64,000 nucleotides of DNA. Source: UBA7488 sp964414185. Its GTDB lineage: Bacteria; Pseudomonadota; Alphaproteobacteria; CAAHEQ01; UBA3637. A program made the position numbers and the translations under genes. The DNA lies in the NCBI GenBank assembly GCA_964414185.1, contig CAYPVK010000003.1:62001-126000 (forward strand), given 5' to 3'. Below are positions 42,693 through 51,717 of this stretch, one piece after another; positions within the stretch are counted from its first letter, which is position 1, and every line of letters begins with the position of its first letter. Below the pieces are notes generated by a model that saw only the letters and a program-made list of their open reading frames with translations, was not told the origin of the DNA and did no database searches.

Positions 42693-43762
42693 TATTCGTT
42701 TTCCATCAAACGGGCCATTTGGTCTTCGGCTACCAACGCTTCGATAAATTCGTCCAATCCCATGCCGTCCATAACTTCGCTTAATTGATATGAAGTTTTA
42801 TTAATTCTGTGATCCGTTACGCGACCTTGCGGGAAATTATAGGTACGTATGCGTTCCGACCGATCGCCCGAACCGACCTGATTTTTACGGTTGTCGGAAC
42901 GTTCTTTGTCCAATGCTTGGCGCTGCATATCGTATAAGGCCGTTCTGAGACGTGCCATGGCTTTTTCTTTATTTTTAAATTGTGAACGTTCTTCTTGGCA
43001 TTCAACGGCAATCCCCGTGGGTTTATGAACGATGCGAATGGCCGAATCCGTTTTATTGACGTGTTGCCCGCCGGCACCCGATGCGCGACAGGTCATAATA
43101 TCCAAATCCGCTTCATTAATTTGCACGTCAACTTCGGTAGCTTCCGGCAAAACAGCCACCGTTGCCGCCGACGTATGAACACGGCCGCCCGATTCCGTTT
43201 CGGGTACACGTTGGACGCGATGCACACCCGATTCGAATTTCAACTTGGCAAAAACGCTGTTGCCGGAAATTTGGGCAACGGCTTCCTTATAACCGCCAAG
43301 CCCCGTGTCATTAACGGATAACAATTCGAATTTCCATCCTTTTGAGGCAGCATAACGTTCGTACATACGAAATAATTCCGCCGCGAATAACGAAGCTTCT
43401 TCGCCGCCCGTTCCCGCACGCACTTCCAATATAACGTTGCGGTCATCCGCTTCATCTTTCGGCAAAAGCAAAATTTGTATTTCTTTTTCAAGAACCGGTA
43501 ATTTTTCCTTTAAAGCGTAATATTCTTCGGTTGCTATCGCCTTAAATTCCGTTTCCATGTCAGGATCATTCATAATGGCTTCGGCTTCCGTTAAATCGGC
43601 ATGCATTTTTTTATACCTGCGCCCTGCTTCGACCAACGGTTCAAGACTGCCGAACTCTTTGGACAATTTTACGAACGTTTCGCCATCGGGACCTTCCGCC
43701 AACAATGCCGTCAATTCATCGGCTCTGGCCAAAATCGTTTCTAACTTTTGTTCAAATTGCAT
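42692..43762 (-). CDS. prfA: Peptide chain release factor 1
   Basis: A 356-residue class I release factor. GGQ is in RASGAGGQHVNKTDSAIRI near residue 228; the recognition region near 180-190 matches RF1 in position, although the anticodon-like tripeptide is in a Pro-rich RVPETESGG stretch (PET-type form of PxT). It reads UAA and UAG and triggers hydrolysis of peptidyl-tRNA. It is co-transcribed with prmC. Confidence 0.96.
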   Translation of the reverse strand: MQFEQKLETILARADELTALLAEGPDGETFVKLSKEFGSLEPLVEAGRRYKKMHADLTEAEAIMNDPDMETEFKAIATEEYYALKEKLPVLEKEIQILLLPKDEADDRNVILEVRAGTGGEEASLFAAELFRMYERYAASKGWKFELLSVNDTGLGGYKEAVAQISGNSVFAKLKFESGVHRVQRVPETESGGRVHTSAATVAVLPEATEVDVQINEADLDIMTCRASGAGGQHVNKTDSAIRIVHKPTGIAVECQEERSQFKNKEKAMARLRTALYDMQRQALDKERSDNRKNQVGSGDRSERIRTYNFPQGRVTDHRINKTSYQLSEVMDGMGLDEFIEALVAEDQMARLMENE

Positions 43763-43799
43763 TTTATTATCCTTTAGTTTGTCATTAATAATATAAAAT

Positions 43800-43823
43800 C
43801 AGACAGAGAACTTTCCCTGTCTG
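43800..43823 (-). terminator. Terminator of the RodZ-like gene
   Basis: CAGACAG-rich arms pair across a central GAAAGTTC stretch (eight to ten pairs) and TTTTAT follows on the minus strand. Confidence 0.7.
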
Positions 43824-43844
43824 AAATATTCAGCATGTTCCCGG

Positions 43845-44783
43845 CTATCGAAAATTTTCAATATTTAAAGGAAAACCGTTTAAAAATTTGCCTTTTTCGC
43901 CAAGCTGACGAACGGGTTGATTGTCAACATACACTTTTAATGCTCCGGCATTGGCCGTTCTGATACGCAAACCTTCGGCACGTTCCGGCAAATTATAACG
44001 ATCGCCGGGATACAATACGCGTTCAAAAACAGTGCCTTCATCATCCATAATGCGAATCCACACTTCATCGGTAGCTACCAATGCCATGCCTTTCGTTTTA
44101 TTCGTACCGTATGTCTTTGCGGCCGGCACCGGCGCCGGCGTTGTTTCGGGCGCTTTCATTTGCACAAGCGTTTCGGGGTTTTGTACAACCGCATCGGCAA
44201 TAACGGGCGCTGTTTCGATTTCAGAATTTTCAATGTCGGGCGTCGACGGCTCTTCTTGAGAAATCAAGGAAAATTGAATGGTTTCTTCGGCAAAAGTTTC
44301 CACCGGCGCATCCGGCGTTGTCAAACTGACATAAATGTACCAAATCAGGTAAACAATCAGCAAAACAATCAAAGCATTTAAAATCGTTTTAAATGACGGC
44401 ATTAAATTCGAATTTTTAGGTATCGGCATCCCCGCCGGTTCAACTTTAATTCCCGAAGTTTCCTTATGAAATTCTTCGATAAGCGCTTTAGCATCCATTC
44501 CCAAAAACAAAGCATATGAGCGCAAAAAGCCGCTTGCATAAGACAATCCGGGGAAAACATAATAATGCCCTTTTTCAAGCGCTTCCAAATAAACTTCCTT
44601 GATACGCAATTTTTGAGAAACGTCTGCCAATGACAGTTTCTTTTTTTCACGTGCATTTTTCAACGCTTCACCGATTGTCAAACGCCCGTTCGGCGTTTTA
44701 AGCGGCGTTTCGTCTGTGTTAATTTCCTTAACAACGGTATCCAAATCAAAATGGACAAGCGTTTCTTTCTTTTTACGCGGCAT
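43845..44783 (-). CDS. rodZ: RodZ-like helix-turn-helix membrane protein
   Basis: A 312-residue protein: cytoplasmic Cro/CI-type HTH_25 domain (about residues 35-98, GEALKNAREKKKLSLADVSQ), one membrane helix (132-154), a Pro/Thr linker and a periplasmic DUF4115 beta domain at the end (WIRIMDDEGTVFERVLYPGD). RodZ links MreB filaments to the cell-wall elongation machinery. The order RodZ-prfA-prmC is compatible with other Alphaproteobacteria. It is called RodZ-like because mreB is not in view. Confidence 0.88.
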   Translation of the reverse strand: MPRKKKETLVHFDLDTVVKEINTDETPLKTPNGRLTIGEALKNAREKKKLSLADVSQKLRIKEVYLEALEKGHYYVFPGLSYASGFLRSYALFLGMDAKALIEEFHKETSGIKVEPAGMPIPKNSNLMPSFKTILNALIVLLIVYLIWYIYVSLTTPDAPVETFAEETIQFSLISQEEPSTPDIENSEIETAPVIADAVVQNPETLVQMKAPETTPAPVPAAKTYGTNKTKGMALVATDEVWIRIMDDEGTVFERVLYPGDRYNLPERAEGLRIRTANAGALKVYVDNQPVRQLGEKGKFLNGFPLNIENFR

Positions 44784-44851
44784 ATCAACCTCTTAAAATT
44801 TTTTAAATTTATTCAAATATAATACTTGTTTTTATCACTTTTGTAAAGCTC

Positions 44852-45580
44852 TTATTTAATATATTGGAAAAATAACATCAAGATAGCGGACAATCCCAAC
44901 GCCGGACCGAAAGCCCCCGTGCGTTTGCGCCGCCAAATAGCCCAAAGCGAAAAAAATGCAAATGACAAAACTAACGTTATGTTTAATCCCATATAGCCGA
45001 GCCATGCGCCCAATGCGGTAACCATTTTAACATCGCCCGCTCCGAATTCGGCTTTGCGAAACAAATTCATTATAAAAACGGATAAAGTCGACAAAGTATA
45101 GCCGAATAACGCTCCGAAAAAAGCATCCGAAGGCGTAATAATGTCTGTAAAAACAGAAAAACCAAAACCCAAAAATAACAACGGAACGGTTAAAAAATCA
45201 GGCAATAGAAAGTATTGCTGGTCGACTGCCATTGAAAGAGCAACAATAAATATGAACAAACCGCTCCACATTATATAGCCTGCTCCGATAAATTTGTACG
45301 CAAACCCGAACAAACACATTAAAATTATACCCCAAATGGTTGAAAATAAAAACATTTTTAACCATTTTAATTTTAATAATTTTTCTCGTTTACGATCGTG
45401 AGATTTCGGGAAATGCGGTTTATGCCAAAAAGTCGCCAACACCAAACCGGGATCGGCGGGCAGTATTTTTCCAAATCGGCTGGCAATAACGGGGATGCCG
45501 AGCCCCAATAAAAAGCCGGTGAGCAATGTCAAGAGCATTTGTTTTTCAATTCCTAAAAAATAAGTTAAAATCAAATTCAC
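44852..45580 (-). CDS. Prepilin peptidase (A24 family)
   Basis: A 242-residue integral membrane protein with about seven helices. The two catalytic aspartates are seen in AVDQQYFLLPDF near residue 117 and GAGDVKMVTALGAWLG near 182 (family GxGD). The N-terminal methylase zinc motif of full PilD is missing, although the N-terminal loop has the family's ILPADPGL-like region. It processes type IV prepilin or pseudopilin leader peptides at the inner membrane. No pilin gene is in the window. Confidence 0.88.
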   Translation of the reverse strand: MNLILTYFLGIEKQMLLTLLTGFLLGLGIPVIASRFGKILPADPGLVLATFWHKPHFPKSHDRKREKLLKLKWLKMFLFSTIWGIILMCLFGFAYKFIGAGYIMWSGLFIFIVALSMAVDQQYFLLPDFLTVPLLFLGFGFSVFTDIITPSDAFFGALFGYTLSTLSVFIMNLFRKAEFGAGDVKMVTALGAWLGYMGLNITLVLSFAFFSLWAIWRRKRTGAFGPALGLSAILMLFFQYIK

Positions 45581-45677
45581 TTATAAATAAAATTTGGCTT
45601 CATAGCAAGATTTTTCTTTTATTTTAAGTCAAAAAAAACTATAATGGCAAATGTTCGAAGAAAATAAGGAGTTTAAA

Positions 45678-46136
45678 ATGTTACGCGAAGAATTGAAAAA
45701 ACAATTGGTTGAAGCCATGAAAAGCAAAAATGATGCCGTTGTCAGCACTATCCGCTTAATTAATGCGGCCATAAAGCAAAAAGATATTGAAGCGCGCCCG
45801 GGCGGCAACACGGATGGTATTGATGATGCGGCTATTTTAAGCTTAATGCAATCTATGATTAAGCAACGCCGCGAAAGTATCGATATGTATACCAAAGGCG
45901 GGCGCCCCGAATTGGCCGCGGCGGAACAAAGCGAAATTGATGTAATCCAAACGTTTTTGCCCCAACAAATGTCCGAAGAAGAAATGAAAAAAGCTATCTC
46001 CGATATCATTGCCGTGACAGGTGCTTCAAGCATTAAAGACATGGGTAAAGTTATGGGCGCTTTGCGCGGCAAATACGCGGGGCAAATGGATTTTGGTGCT
46101 GCTTCAAGCCTTATTAAACAAATGTTGGCCGGCTGA
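45678..46136 (+). CDS. yqeY: GatB/YqeY domain protein
   Basis: 152 residues from the ATG at 45678, which has AAGGAG at the right distance; the longer frame from 45651 lacks one. It is the stand-alone YqeY form, with a helical domain similar to the tail of GatB (KSKNDAVVSTIRLINAAIKQ near residue 14, AAEQSEIDVIQTFLPQQM near 85). The function is not firmly known; a role in tRNA-dependent amidation has been suggested from the GatB relationship. It overlaps dnaG by one base, forming yqeY-dnaG-rpoD as in many bacteria. Confidence 0.93.
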   Translation: MLREELKKQLVEAMKSKNDAVVSTIRLINAAIKQKDIEARPGGNTDGIDDAAILSLMQSMIKQRRESIDMYTKGGRPELAAAEQSEIDVIQTFLPQQMSEEEMKKAISDIIAVTGASSIKDMGKVMGALRGKYAGQMDFGAASSLIKQMLAG

Positions 46137-47884
46137 TGGCACTTCCTCCGCGGTTTTTGGACGATATTCGGGACAGGTTGACTCTCTCTGACATCATCAG
46201 GGAGAAAGTAAAACTGACCCAAAAGGGCAAAGAATTTACGGGACTATGCCCTTTTCATCATGAAAAAACGCCTTCTTTTACCGTTAATGATGATAAAGGT
46301 TTTTATCATTGTTTCGGATGCGGCGCACACGGCGATGTCATAAAATTCATTATGGAATCCGAAAAGATGCCGTTTATGGATGCTATTGAATACTTAGCCG
46401 GCAAAGCCGGTATGAACATGCCCAAACCGTCCGCCGCACAAATTGAACGGGATCGGAAACAAATCGGATTAACCGAAATTATGGAAGCGGCATGCCAATT
46501 TTATCAAGACCATCTGTTCGGATTGGGTGGTACCACCGCCCGTGAATATTTGATGAGACGCGGCATATCCGGCCATGTGGCAAAGGCTTTTCGTTTAGGG
46601 TATGCGCCACCGGGATCGGCTTTGACGGCACATATGCAATCAAAAGGCTATAATTTGGATGATTGTGTGGCTTTGGGGCTTATTTTGCGCAATAAAGAAC
46701 GTGCAACGACACACGATTATTTTTATGATCGCATTATGTTCCCGATTTTGGATCGGCGTAAACGTGTCATCGGATTTTCGGGGCGTATTATGGGCAAAGG
46801 CGAACCGAAATACTTGAATTCGCCCGAAACCGAATTGTTTCATAAAGGGGAAACATTATACGCTTTGCCGAATGCGATTGATACAATGCGCAAAAAAAAT
46901 GAAGCAATTCTTGTTGAAGGCCAAATGGATGTTATCGCATTGCACAGTGCGGGTTTTACCGATGCCGTCGCACCGATGGGAACGGCATTGACAGAACATC
47001 AGCTGGCCATGCTGTGGCGTTATTGCGATGAACCGATTATTTGTTTCGACGGCGATTTGGCCGGCCGCCGTGCAAGCGTCCGAGCCGTTAATCGGGCATT
47101 GCCTAATCTCACGCCTGGCAAATCGTTACGGTTTGTTTGGTTGCCCGAAGGGTTTGATGCGGACGACATGATACGCAAAAAATCGCCTGATGCATTTCAA
47201 AAACTGTTAAGCAGTGCAAAACCGATGACGTTCGCGCTATGGAATATGTTGTTGGAAGGACGGTCGACCGACACCCCCGAACGAATGGCAAAACTTAAAA
47301 AAGATGCTCTTGAAACCGTGGCACAAATTAAAGATGAAACAGTGCGCTCTTTTTATACAAAAGACATAAAAAATAAAATTTGGAAATTGCAAAACGACCA
47401 AGGAAAATCAAAAAAAATCTTGCCGTTTCAATCTTCGACGCCGATATTGCCGCCCACTCCCGGTATTACCCAAGCCAAAATGTTATTGGCTTACCTGGTA
47501 ATTTATCCGCAAATCTCACAGAAAATTTTAGAAGATATATCCGTACTTAATTTTGCTCAGAAGTCTTTGGATGATGCGTTAGGGGAATTAACCGGCATTA
47601 TTTTGGACAAACCGGAAATCGTGTGCGAAGAAATGTTGAAAGAAATTTCACATGATACCCAAACTTTGCTGTCGTCGGAACTTGAAATGTTGCAAAAATC
47701 CAATCGCAGCGAAAAGCAAGTCATGAATGAATTGCACGAGTGGATTCAAGACGCACGAATTAAAGCAATTGAACGAGATATTGCCGCTTTGACCAAAGAA
47801 TATCTTGAACATCCCGTTTTGCAAACATGGACAAAAATTACTGAACTAAAGAAAGAGATTGAAAACCTAAGCGAAAGTGAATAA
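46136..47884 (+). CDS. dnaG: DNA primase
   Basis: A 582-residue primase. The N-terminal zinc finger has CPFHHEKTPSF and YHCFGCGAHGD (about residues 38-66), the TOPRIM core has ILVEGQMDVIALHSAG near 258 and FDGDLAGRRAS near 304, and the C-terminal helicase-binding region is helical. It makes RNA primers at the replication fork with DnaB. The start overlaps the yqeY stop. Length is normal. Confidence 0.97.
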   Translation: MALPPRFLDDIRDRLTLSDIIREKVKLTQKGKEFTGLCPFHHEKTPSFTVNDDKGFYHCFGCGAHGDVIKFIMESEKMPFMDAIEYLAGKAGMNMPKPSAAQIERDRKQIGLTEIMEAACQFYQDHLFGLGGTTAREYLMRRGISGHVAKAFRLGYAPPGSALTAHMQSKGYNLDDCVALGLILRNKERATTHDYFYDRIMFPILDRRKRVIGFSGRIMGKGEPKYLNSPETELFHKGETLYALPNAIDTMRKKNEAILVEGQMDVIALHSAGFTDAVAPMGTALTEHQLAMLWRYCDEPIICFDGDLAGRRASVRAVNRALPNLTPGKSLRFVWLPEGFDADDMIRKKSPDAFQKLLSSAKPMTFALWNMLLEGRSTDTPERMAKLKKDALETVAQIKDETVRSFYTKDIKNKIWKLQNDQGKSKKILPFQSSTPILPPTPGITQAKMLLAYLVIYPQISQKILEDISVLNFAQKSLDDALGELTGIILDKPEIVCEEMLKEISHDTQTLLSSELEMLQKSNRSEKQVMNELHEWIQDARIKAIERDIAALTKEYLEHPVLQTWTKITELKKEIENLSESE

Positions 47885-47889
47885 TTTTA

Positions 47890-47918
47890 TTGACATTTTT
47901 GACATAAATACATATAGT
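47890..47918 (+). promoter_or_regulatory. Promoter upstream of rpoD
   Basis: TTGACA (47890-47895), 17 bases, TATAGT (47913-47918). A second TTGACA nine bases further on with TATAAT at 47924 gives a slightly long alternative spacing. Confidence 0.7.
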
Positions 47919-47965
47919 ACCATATAATTTGTTTTTAAGTAACCTTGAAACGAGGGTTTTTTTAT

Positions 47966-50059
47966 ATGAATTCAGCTCCCATGAATGAAGATTTGACAAA
48001 TGATACTTCCGATATCAGCGCGATAGATTCTAAGCTGTTGATGAAAAAGTTGATTGAAAAGGGTAAAGAGCGCGGCTTTTTATCCATGGTCGAACTTAAA
48101 AAGACTTTGCCTGCCGAATCGCGAGCGGACGAAGCCTTGGAAGCAATTATTTCTTCCTTTGCCGATATGGGAATTAATATTATTGACGGTACGGAAGACA
48201 TCTCTGACTTAACCGAAAGTATGAACAATCCGAATGCATTGGTGGCAACGGATGAAGATACGGCAGTGGCCGAAGCCGATACGGGTGCTCGAATCAACGA
48301 TCCGGTACGTTTATATTTGCGGGAAATGGGGGCCGTGGAATTATTGTCCCGCGACGGCGAAATTGCTATTGCGAAACGTATTGCAGCAGGCGTAGACGTT
48401 GTCATGTCCGGGTTATCGGAAAGTGCTTTAGTGATGGAATCCCTTTCGTCGTGGAATAAAAAACTTATTACCGGAACAATGTTTTTACGCGAAATCATTG
48501 ACTTAGAGGCAACTTTTGAAGAAGCTCCGAATAAAGAACAAATTGAAAAAGCCGAAAAAATCAGAAAATTGGCTGCGGCGGAATTGGCTAAAGAAGAAAA
48601 AGTCATAAAAAAAGAGAAAAAACCCATCATTGAGGAAGTCGTGGAATTGGATGAAGAAGATTTATCCGATGATATCGAAGAAGATGATGACGATGAAGTC
48701 GAAGATGCGATTGATGATGAAGAAATCATAATTGAGGATGATACGCCCAAAGAAACAGAAGATGAATTTGACGAAGATGATGATTCGACCATGTCTGTCA
48801 GTCAAATGGAAGAAAATCTGATGCCTCAAATTTTGATTGCTTTCAAAGAAATTGAAACGCTTTACAATAAATTCAAAAAAGTTCAACAAGAACGCATGGC
48901 CTCTTTGTTAAGCGGTAAGCCCATCCCTGCTCCCATTGAAACAAAGTATAATACATTGCGCAAATCTTTAGCGGATAAATTGGTAAATATTCATTTAAAT
49001 CCGGCTTGTTTGGAACAGCTTATTGAACAAATTACGGATGTAAACCAACGTTTAATGATGTTGGAAGGCAAATTAATGCGCTTGGCAATGACGGCCAAAA
49101 TTGACCGCGATGATTTCTTGGAAACATATCAAAATTCGGAAATGGATCCCAGATGGCTTACAAAAATAAAAAAGAAAACGTCTAAAGGTTGGAAAACATT
49201 TTTGGAAAAATATGAAGCGGAAATCAAAGATATCCGCAGCGCCATTCAAGGTATTGCCGAAGAAACAAAAATGCCGATCGGCGAATATCGCCGTTTGGTA
49301 ACGACTATTAAAAAAGGTCGTCAAGAAACGAACAAAGCCAAACAAGAAATGATTGAAGCCAACTTACGCTTGGTTATTTCGATTTCCAAAAAATATACCA
49401 ATCGAGGATTACAATTCTTAGATTTGATTCAGGAAGGCAACATCGGTTTGATGAAAGCCGTCGATAAATTTGAATATCAACGCGGTTATAAATTTTCAAC
49501 ATATGCGACATGGTGGATTCGCCAATCCATTACACGCGCGATTGCCGACCAAGCCCGTACCATCCGTATTCCGGTACATATGATTGAAACCATTAACAAA
49601 ATGTTGCGCACCAGCCGTCAGATGTTACTTGAAACCGGCCATGAACCGACACCCGAAGAATTGGCGCCGCGCATCAACATGTCGGTTGAAAAAATCAAAA
49701 AAGTTCTTAAGATTGCAAAAGAACCGATTTCTCTTGAAACGCCTGTCGGCGATGAAGACGATTCGCATTTGGGCGATTTTATTGAAGATAAACAGACAAT
49801 GCAACCTTTGGAAGCAGCCATTCAAACGAATTTGCGCCAATCTTGCACCGCGGTTTTATCAACGTTGTCGCCGCGTGAAGAACGCGTTTTGCGAATGCGT
49901 TTCGGTATCGGCATGAATTCGGACCATACATTGGAAGAAGTGGGTTTACAATTTGCCGTCACCCGCGAACGGATTCGCCAAATTGAAGCAAAAGCTTTAC
50001 GTAAACTTAAACATCCGAGCCGTTCACGCAAGTTGCGCAGCTTTTTAGAAGAAAATTAA
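47966..50059 (+). CDS. rpoD: RNA polymerase primary sigma factor (sigma-70)
   Basis: About 697 residues from the ATG at 47966; 47945 is an upstream alternative. Region 1.1 at the N-terminus, region 1.2 (DPVRLYLREMG) near 110, regions 2.1-2.4 with GLQFLDLIQEGNIGLMKAVDKF and YKFSTYATWWIRQ, region 3 and region 4.2 (LEEVGLQFAVTRERIRQIEAKALRKL) are intact. Between regions 1.2 and 2 is a very acidic segment (Asp/Glu runs at roughly residues 225-275) that is longer and more charged than usual. It directs RNA polymerase to housekeeping promoters. It ends in a strong terminator. Confidence 0.97.
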   Translation: MNSAPMNEDLTNDTSDISAIDSKLLMKKLIEKGKERGFLSMVELKKTLPAESRADEALEAIISSFADMGINIIDGTEDISDLTESMNNPNALVATDEDTAVAEADTGARINDPVRLYLREMGAVELLSRDGEIAIAKRIAAGVDVVMSGLSESALVMESLSSWNKKLITGTMFLREIIDLEATFEEAPNKEQIEKAEKIRKLAAAELAKEEKVIKKEKKPIIEEVVELDEEDLSDDIEEDDDDEVEDAIDDEEIIIEDDTPKETEDEFDEDDDSTMSVSQMEENLMPQILIAFKEIETLYNKFKKVQQERMASLLSGKPIPAPIETKYNTLRKSLADKLVNIHLNPACLEQLIEQITDVNQRLMMLEGKLMRLAMTAKIDRDDFLETYQNSEMDPRWLTKIKKKTSKGWKTFLEKYEAEIKDIRSAIQGIAEETKMPIGEYRRLVTTIKKGRQETNKAKQEMIEANLRLVISISKKYTNRGLQFLDLIQEGNIGLMKAVDKFEYQRGYKFSTYATWWIRQSITRAIADQARTIRIPVHMIETINKMLRTSRQMLLETGHEPTPEELAPRINMSVEKIKKVLKIAKEPISLETPVGDEDDSHLGDFIEDKQTMQPLEAAIQTNLRQSCTAVLSTLSPREERVLRMRFGIGMNSDHTLEEVGLQFAVTRERIRQIEAKALRKLKHPSRSRKLRSFLEEN

Positions 50060-50103
50060 ATGACCGTATAAACGCAAAATTATATCATTCATCATTCTGA
50101 TAT

Positions 50104-50135
50104 AAAAAAAGTGCTTTTAAAAGCACTTTTTTTAT
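50104..50135. terminator. Bidirectional terminator after rpoD
   Basis: A perfect palindrome with a GTGCTTTTAAAAGCAC core, flanked by A on the left and T on the right, serves rpoD and the convergent MFS gene. Confidence 0.9.
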
Positions 50136-50150
50136 GTTTAAATATTACTC

Positions 50151-51356
50151 TTACTTGCTTTGTGAATCAGGCATTTTAACCAACTTAAAGAGCGGATAAG
50201 TTCCAAAAAGGATAAACAATGCCATATAGACATAAAATACTTGTCCCATATCCATTCCATCAAGCAAAAATTTAAATAAAATAAGAACTATTCCGGTTGT
50301 TAATCTGGATATCATCGTATTGACGGATATAACGGTTGAACGAATATCGGAAGTTACCAAAGTATGAATCCGGCTGATACTTGACAAGGTAAAAGTCAAC
50401 TGAATACCGATTACAAAGCAAATAAAAACAATTAAAGCAAAATTAATATATACGGATTCGATTTTCAACATCATTTCGGCAATAAAATAGCATAAAATGA
50501 TACCGGCATACAAAACGATACCTAATGATTTCAATGTGAAAAAGCGCATTGTTGTTTGCAGGAAATAAGAGGCAAGTGCTCGGAAAGCATGATTGAAAAA
50601 ATAAACGACACCGAATAAACCAACCGGAATAAGTGCCGCTTGCATAAGCGGTTGGAAGCTCCAAACAAAAATCATACTTGATGCAACGGCGACACCTGAA
50701 TAAAAAACATAATATTTAATTTTTTCATTCGTAAAAACACTTTTTGTTATGCAAAATAAATCGATATACTTTTCTTTGACCGTCATTTGAATCGTTTTTG
50801 ACGAAGGGACATTGGGCAGGAAATAAAGCATTGACAAAGCGATTGAATTCATAACCAACTCGATAAAAATCAATGTTAAAATGCCAAATCTTTCATATAA
50901 AAACGCCCCGGCAACGGAAGCAAAAGCCGTTCCCAAAGACATATAAAAATTAAAACGGCCATATCGTTTCAACATCCCGTTTGTTTGCCCTTTGCTTTTA
51001 AGCAAATCATAAATATAACCGTCCGCAACACCGGATAAAAAAGCCTTTGACGCGGCATAAAGCAATTCACCGACCAAAACAATCCAATATCCCGAAAAGA
51101 AAAACCATAAAAACAATCGGGTAATGAACAAAAGATATGATAAAATCAACATCTTTTTGCGCGAAAACCAATCGGCAATATAACCGGCAGGCACTTCAAA
51201 CAATAACGCGGCAATGGAAAATATGCCTTGAAATAAAAAATAATCCCCCTTTGTCAATCCGTTTGCCTGATAAAAAAACAACATAACGGGCAACATCAGA
51301 ATTTGCGTTTGAAAAAATATTGATAAGTTTAAAATTTTAAGGGGATTTTTTAACAT
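50151..51356 (-). CDS. MFS transporter
   Basis: A 401-residue membrane protein with about 12 hydrophobic helices. The signature loop between helices 2 and 3 (GYIADWFSRKKML near residue 57) matches the MFS GxxxDRxxRR motif. The substrate is not evident; the closest pattern is the drug/metabolite exporter type with 12 helices. Its stop faces the rpoD terminator. The codon composition is a little more AT-rich than in neighbours, which is common for membrane proteins. Confidence 0.9.
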   Translation of the reverse strand: MLKNPLKILNLSIFFQTQILMLPVMLFFYQANGLTKGDYFLFQGIFSIAALLFEVPAGYIADWFSRKKMLILSYLLFITRLFLWFFFSGYWIVLVGELLYAASKAFLSGVADGYIYDLLKSKGQTNGMLKRYGRFNFYMSLGTAFASVAGAFLYERFGILTLIFIELVMNSIALSMLYFLPNVPSSKTIQMTVKEKYIDLFCITKSVFTNEKIKYYVFYSGVAVASSMIFVWSFQPLMQAALIPVGLFGVVYFFNHAFRALASYFLQTTMRFFTLKSLGIVLYAGIILCYFIAEMMLKIESVYINFALIVFICFVIGIQLTFTLSSISRIHTLVTSDIRSTVISVNTMISRLTTGIVLILFKFLLDGMDMGQVFYVYMALFILFGTYPLFKLVKMPDSQSK

Positions 51357-51436
51357 ATATTTCCTTTTAACAATATTCGAGAATTATAAAGGAAAATTCA
51401 TACCGTGTCAAGGAAAGTTTAAGAATAAAAAAAAGC

Positions 51437-51456
51437 CCCCTCTTAAAAAAGAGGGG
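51437..51456 (-). terminator. Terminator of the DUF465 gene
   Basis: On the minus strand CCCCTCTT-TTTT-AAGAGGGG, followed by G, C and nine T. Confidence 0.85.
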
Positions 51457-51472
51457 TACATTGCAAAACAAA

Positions 51473-51658
51473 TTAAGCTTCCATATCTTTTTCGATTTCG
51501 GAAATTTCTTCTTTAATACGCAATTTTTGGCGCTTGTAATCATTGATTTTAATATCATCCGGATGAGGACGTTGATTTTCTTCGGCAATCAACGTATCCA
51601 ATTCGGCATGTTTTGCTTTCAAAGCAGTTAAATGTTTAATGATTTTTTCTGTTGTCAT
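51473..51658 (-). CDS. Small DUF465 (YdcH family) protein
   Basis: A 61-residue highly charged helical protein, typical in length and pattern: HLTALKAKHAELDTLI, then the turn EENQRPHPDD, then KLRIKEEISEI. The two helices form a hairpin coiled coil. The function in the cell is unknown. GGAGACAG precedes the start, and it has its own terminator, so it is a monocistronic gene with probably high expression. Confidence 0.88.
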   Translation of the reverse strand: MTTEKIIKHLTALKAKHAELDTLIAEENQRPHPDDIKINDYKRQKLRIKEEISEIEKDMEA

Positions 51659-51717
51659 GATCCTGTCTCCTTCTACACTGTTATATTATATGATAAAACT
51701 ATTTTTAAAGCAAGAAA

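Noticed and set aside
45629..46222. 197-residue antisense ORF across yqeY
   Set aside because: Shadow of the well-supported yqeY gene.
47962..48792. 276-residue Ser-rich antisense ORF in rpoD
   Set aside because: The Ser runs are the mirror of Asp/Glu codons in the acidic insertion of RpoD; coding is on the plus strand.
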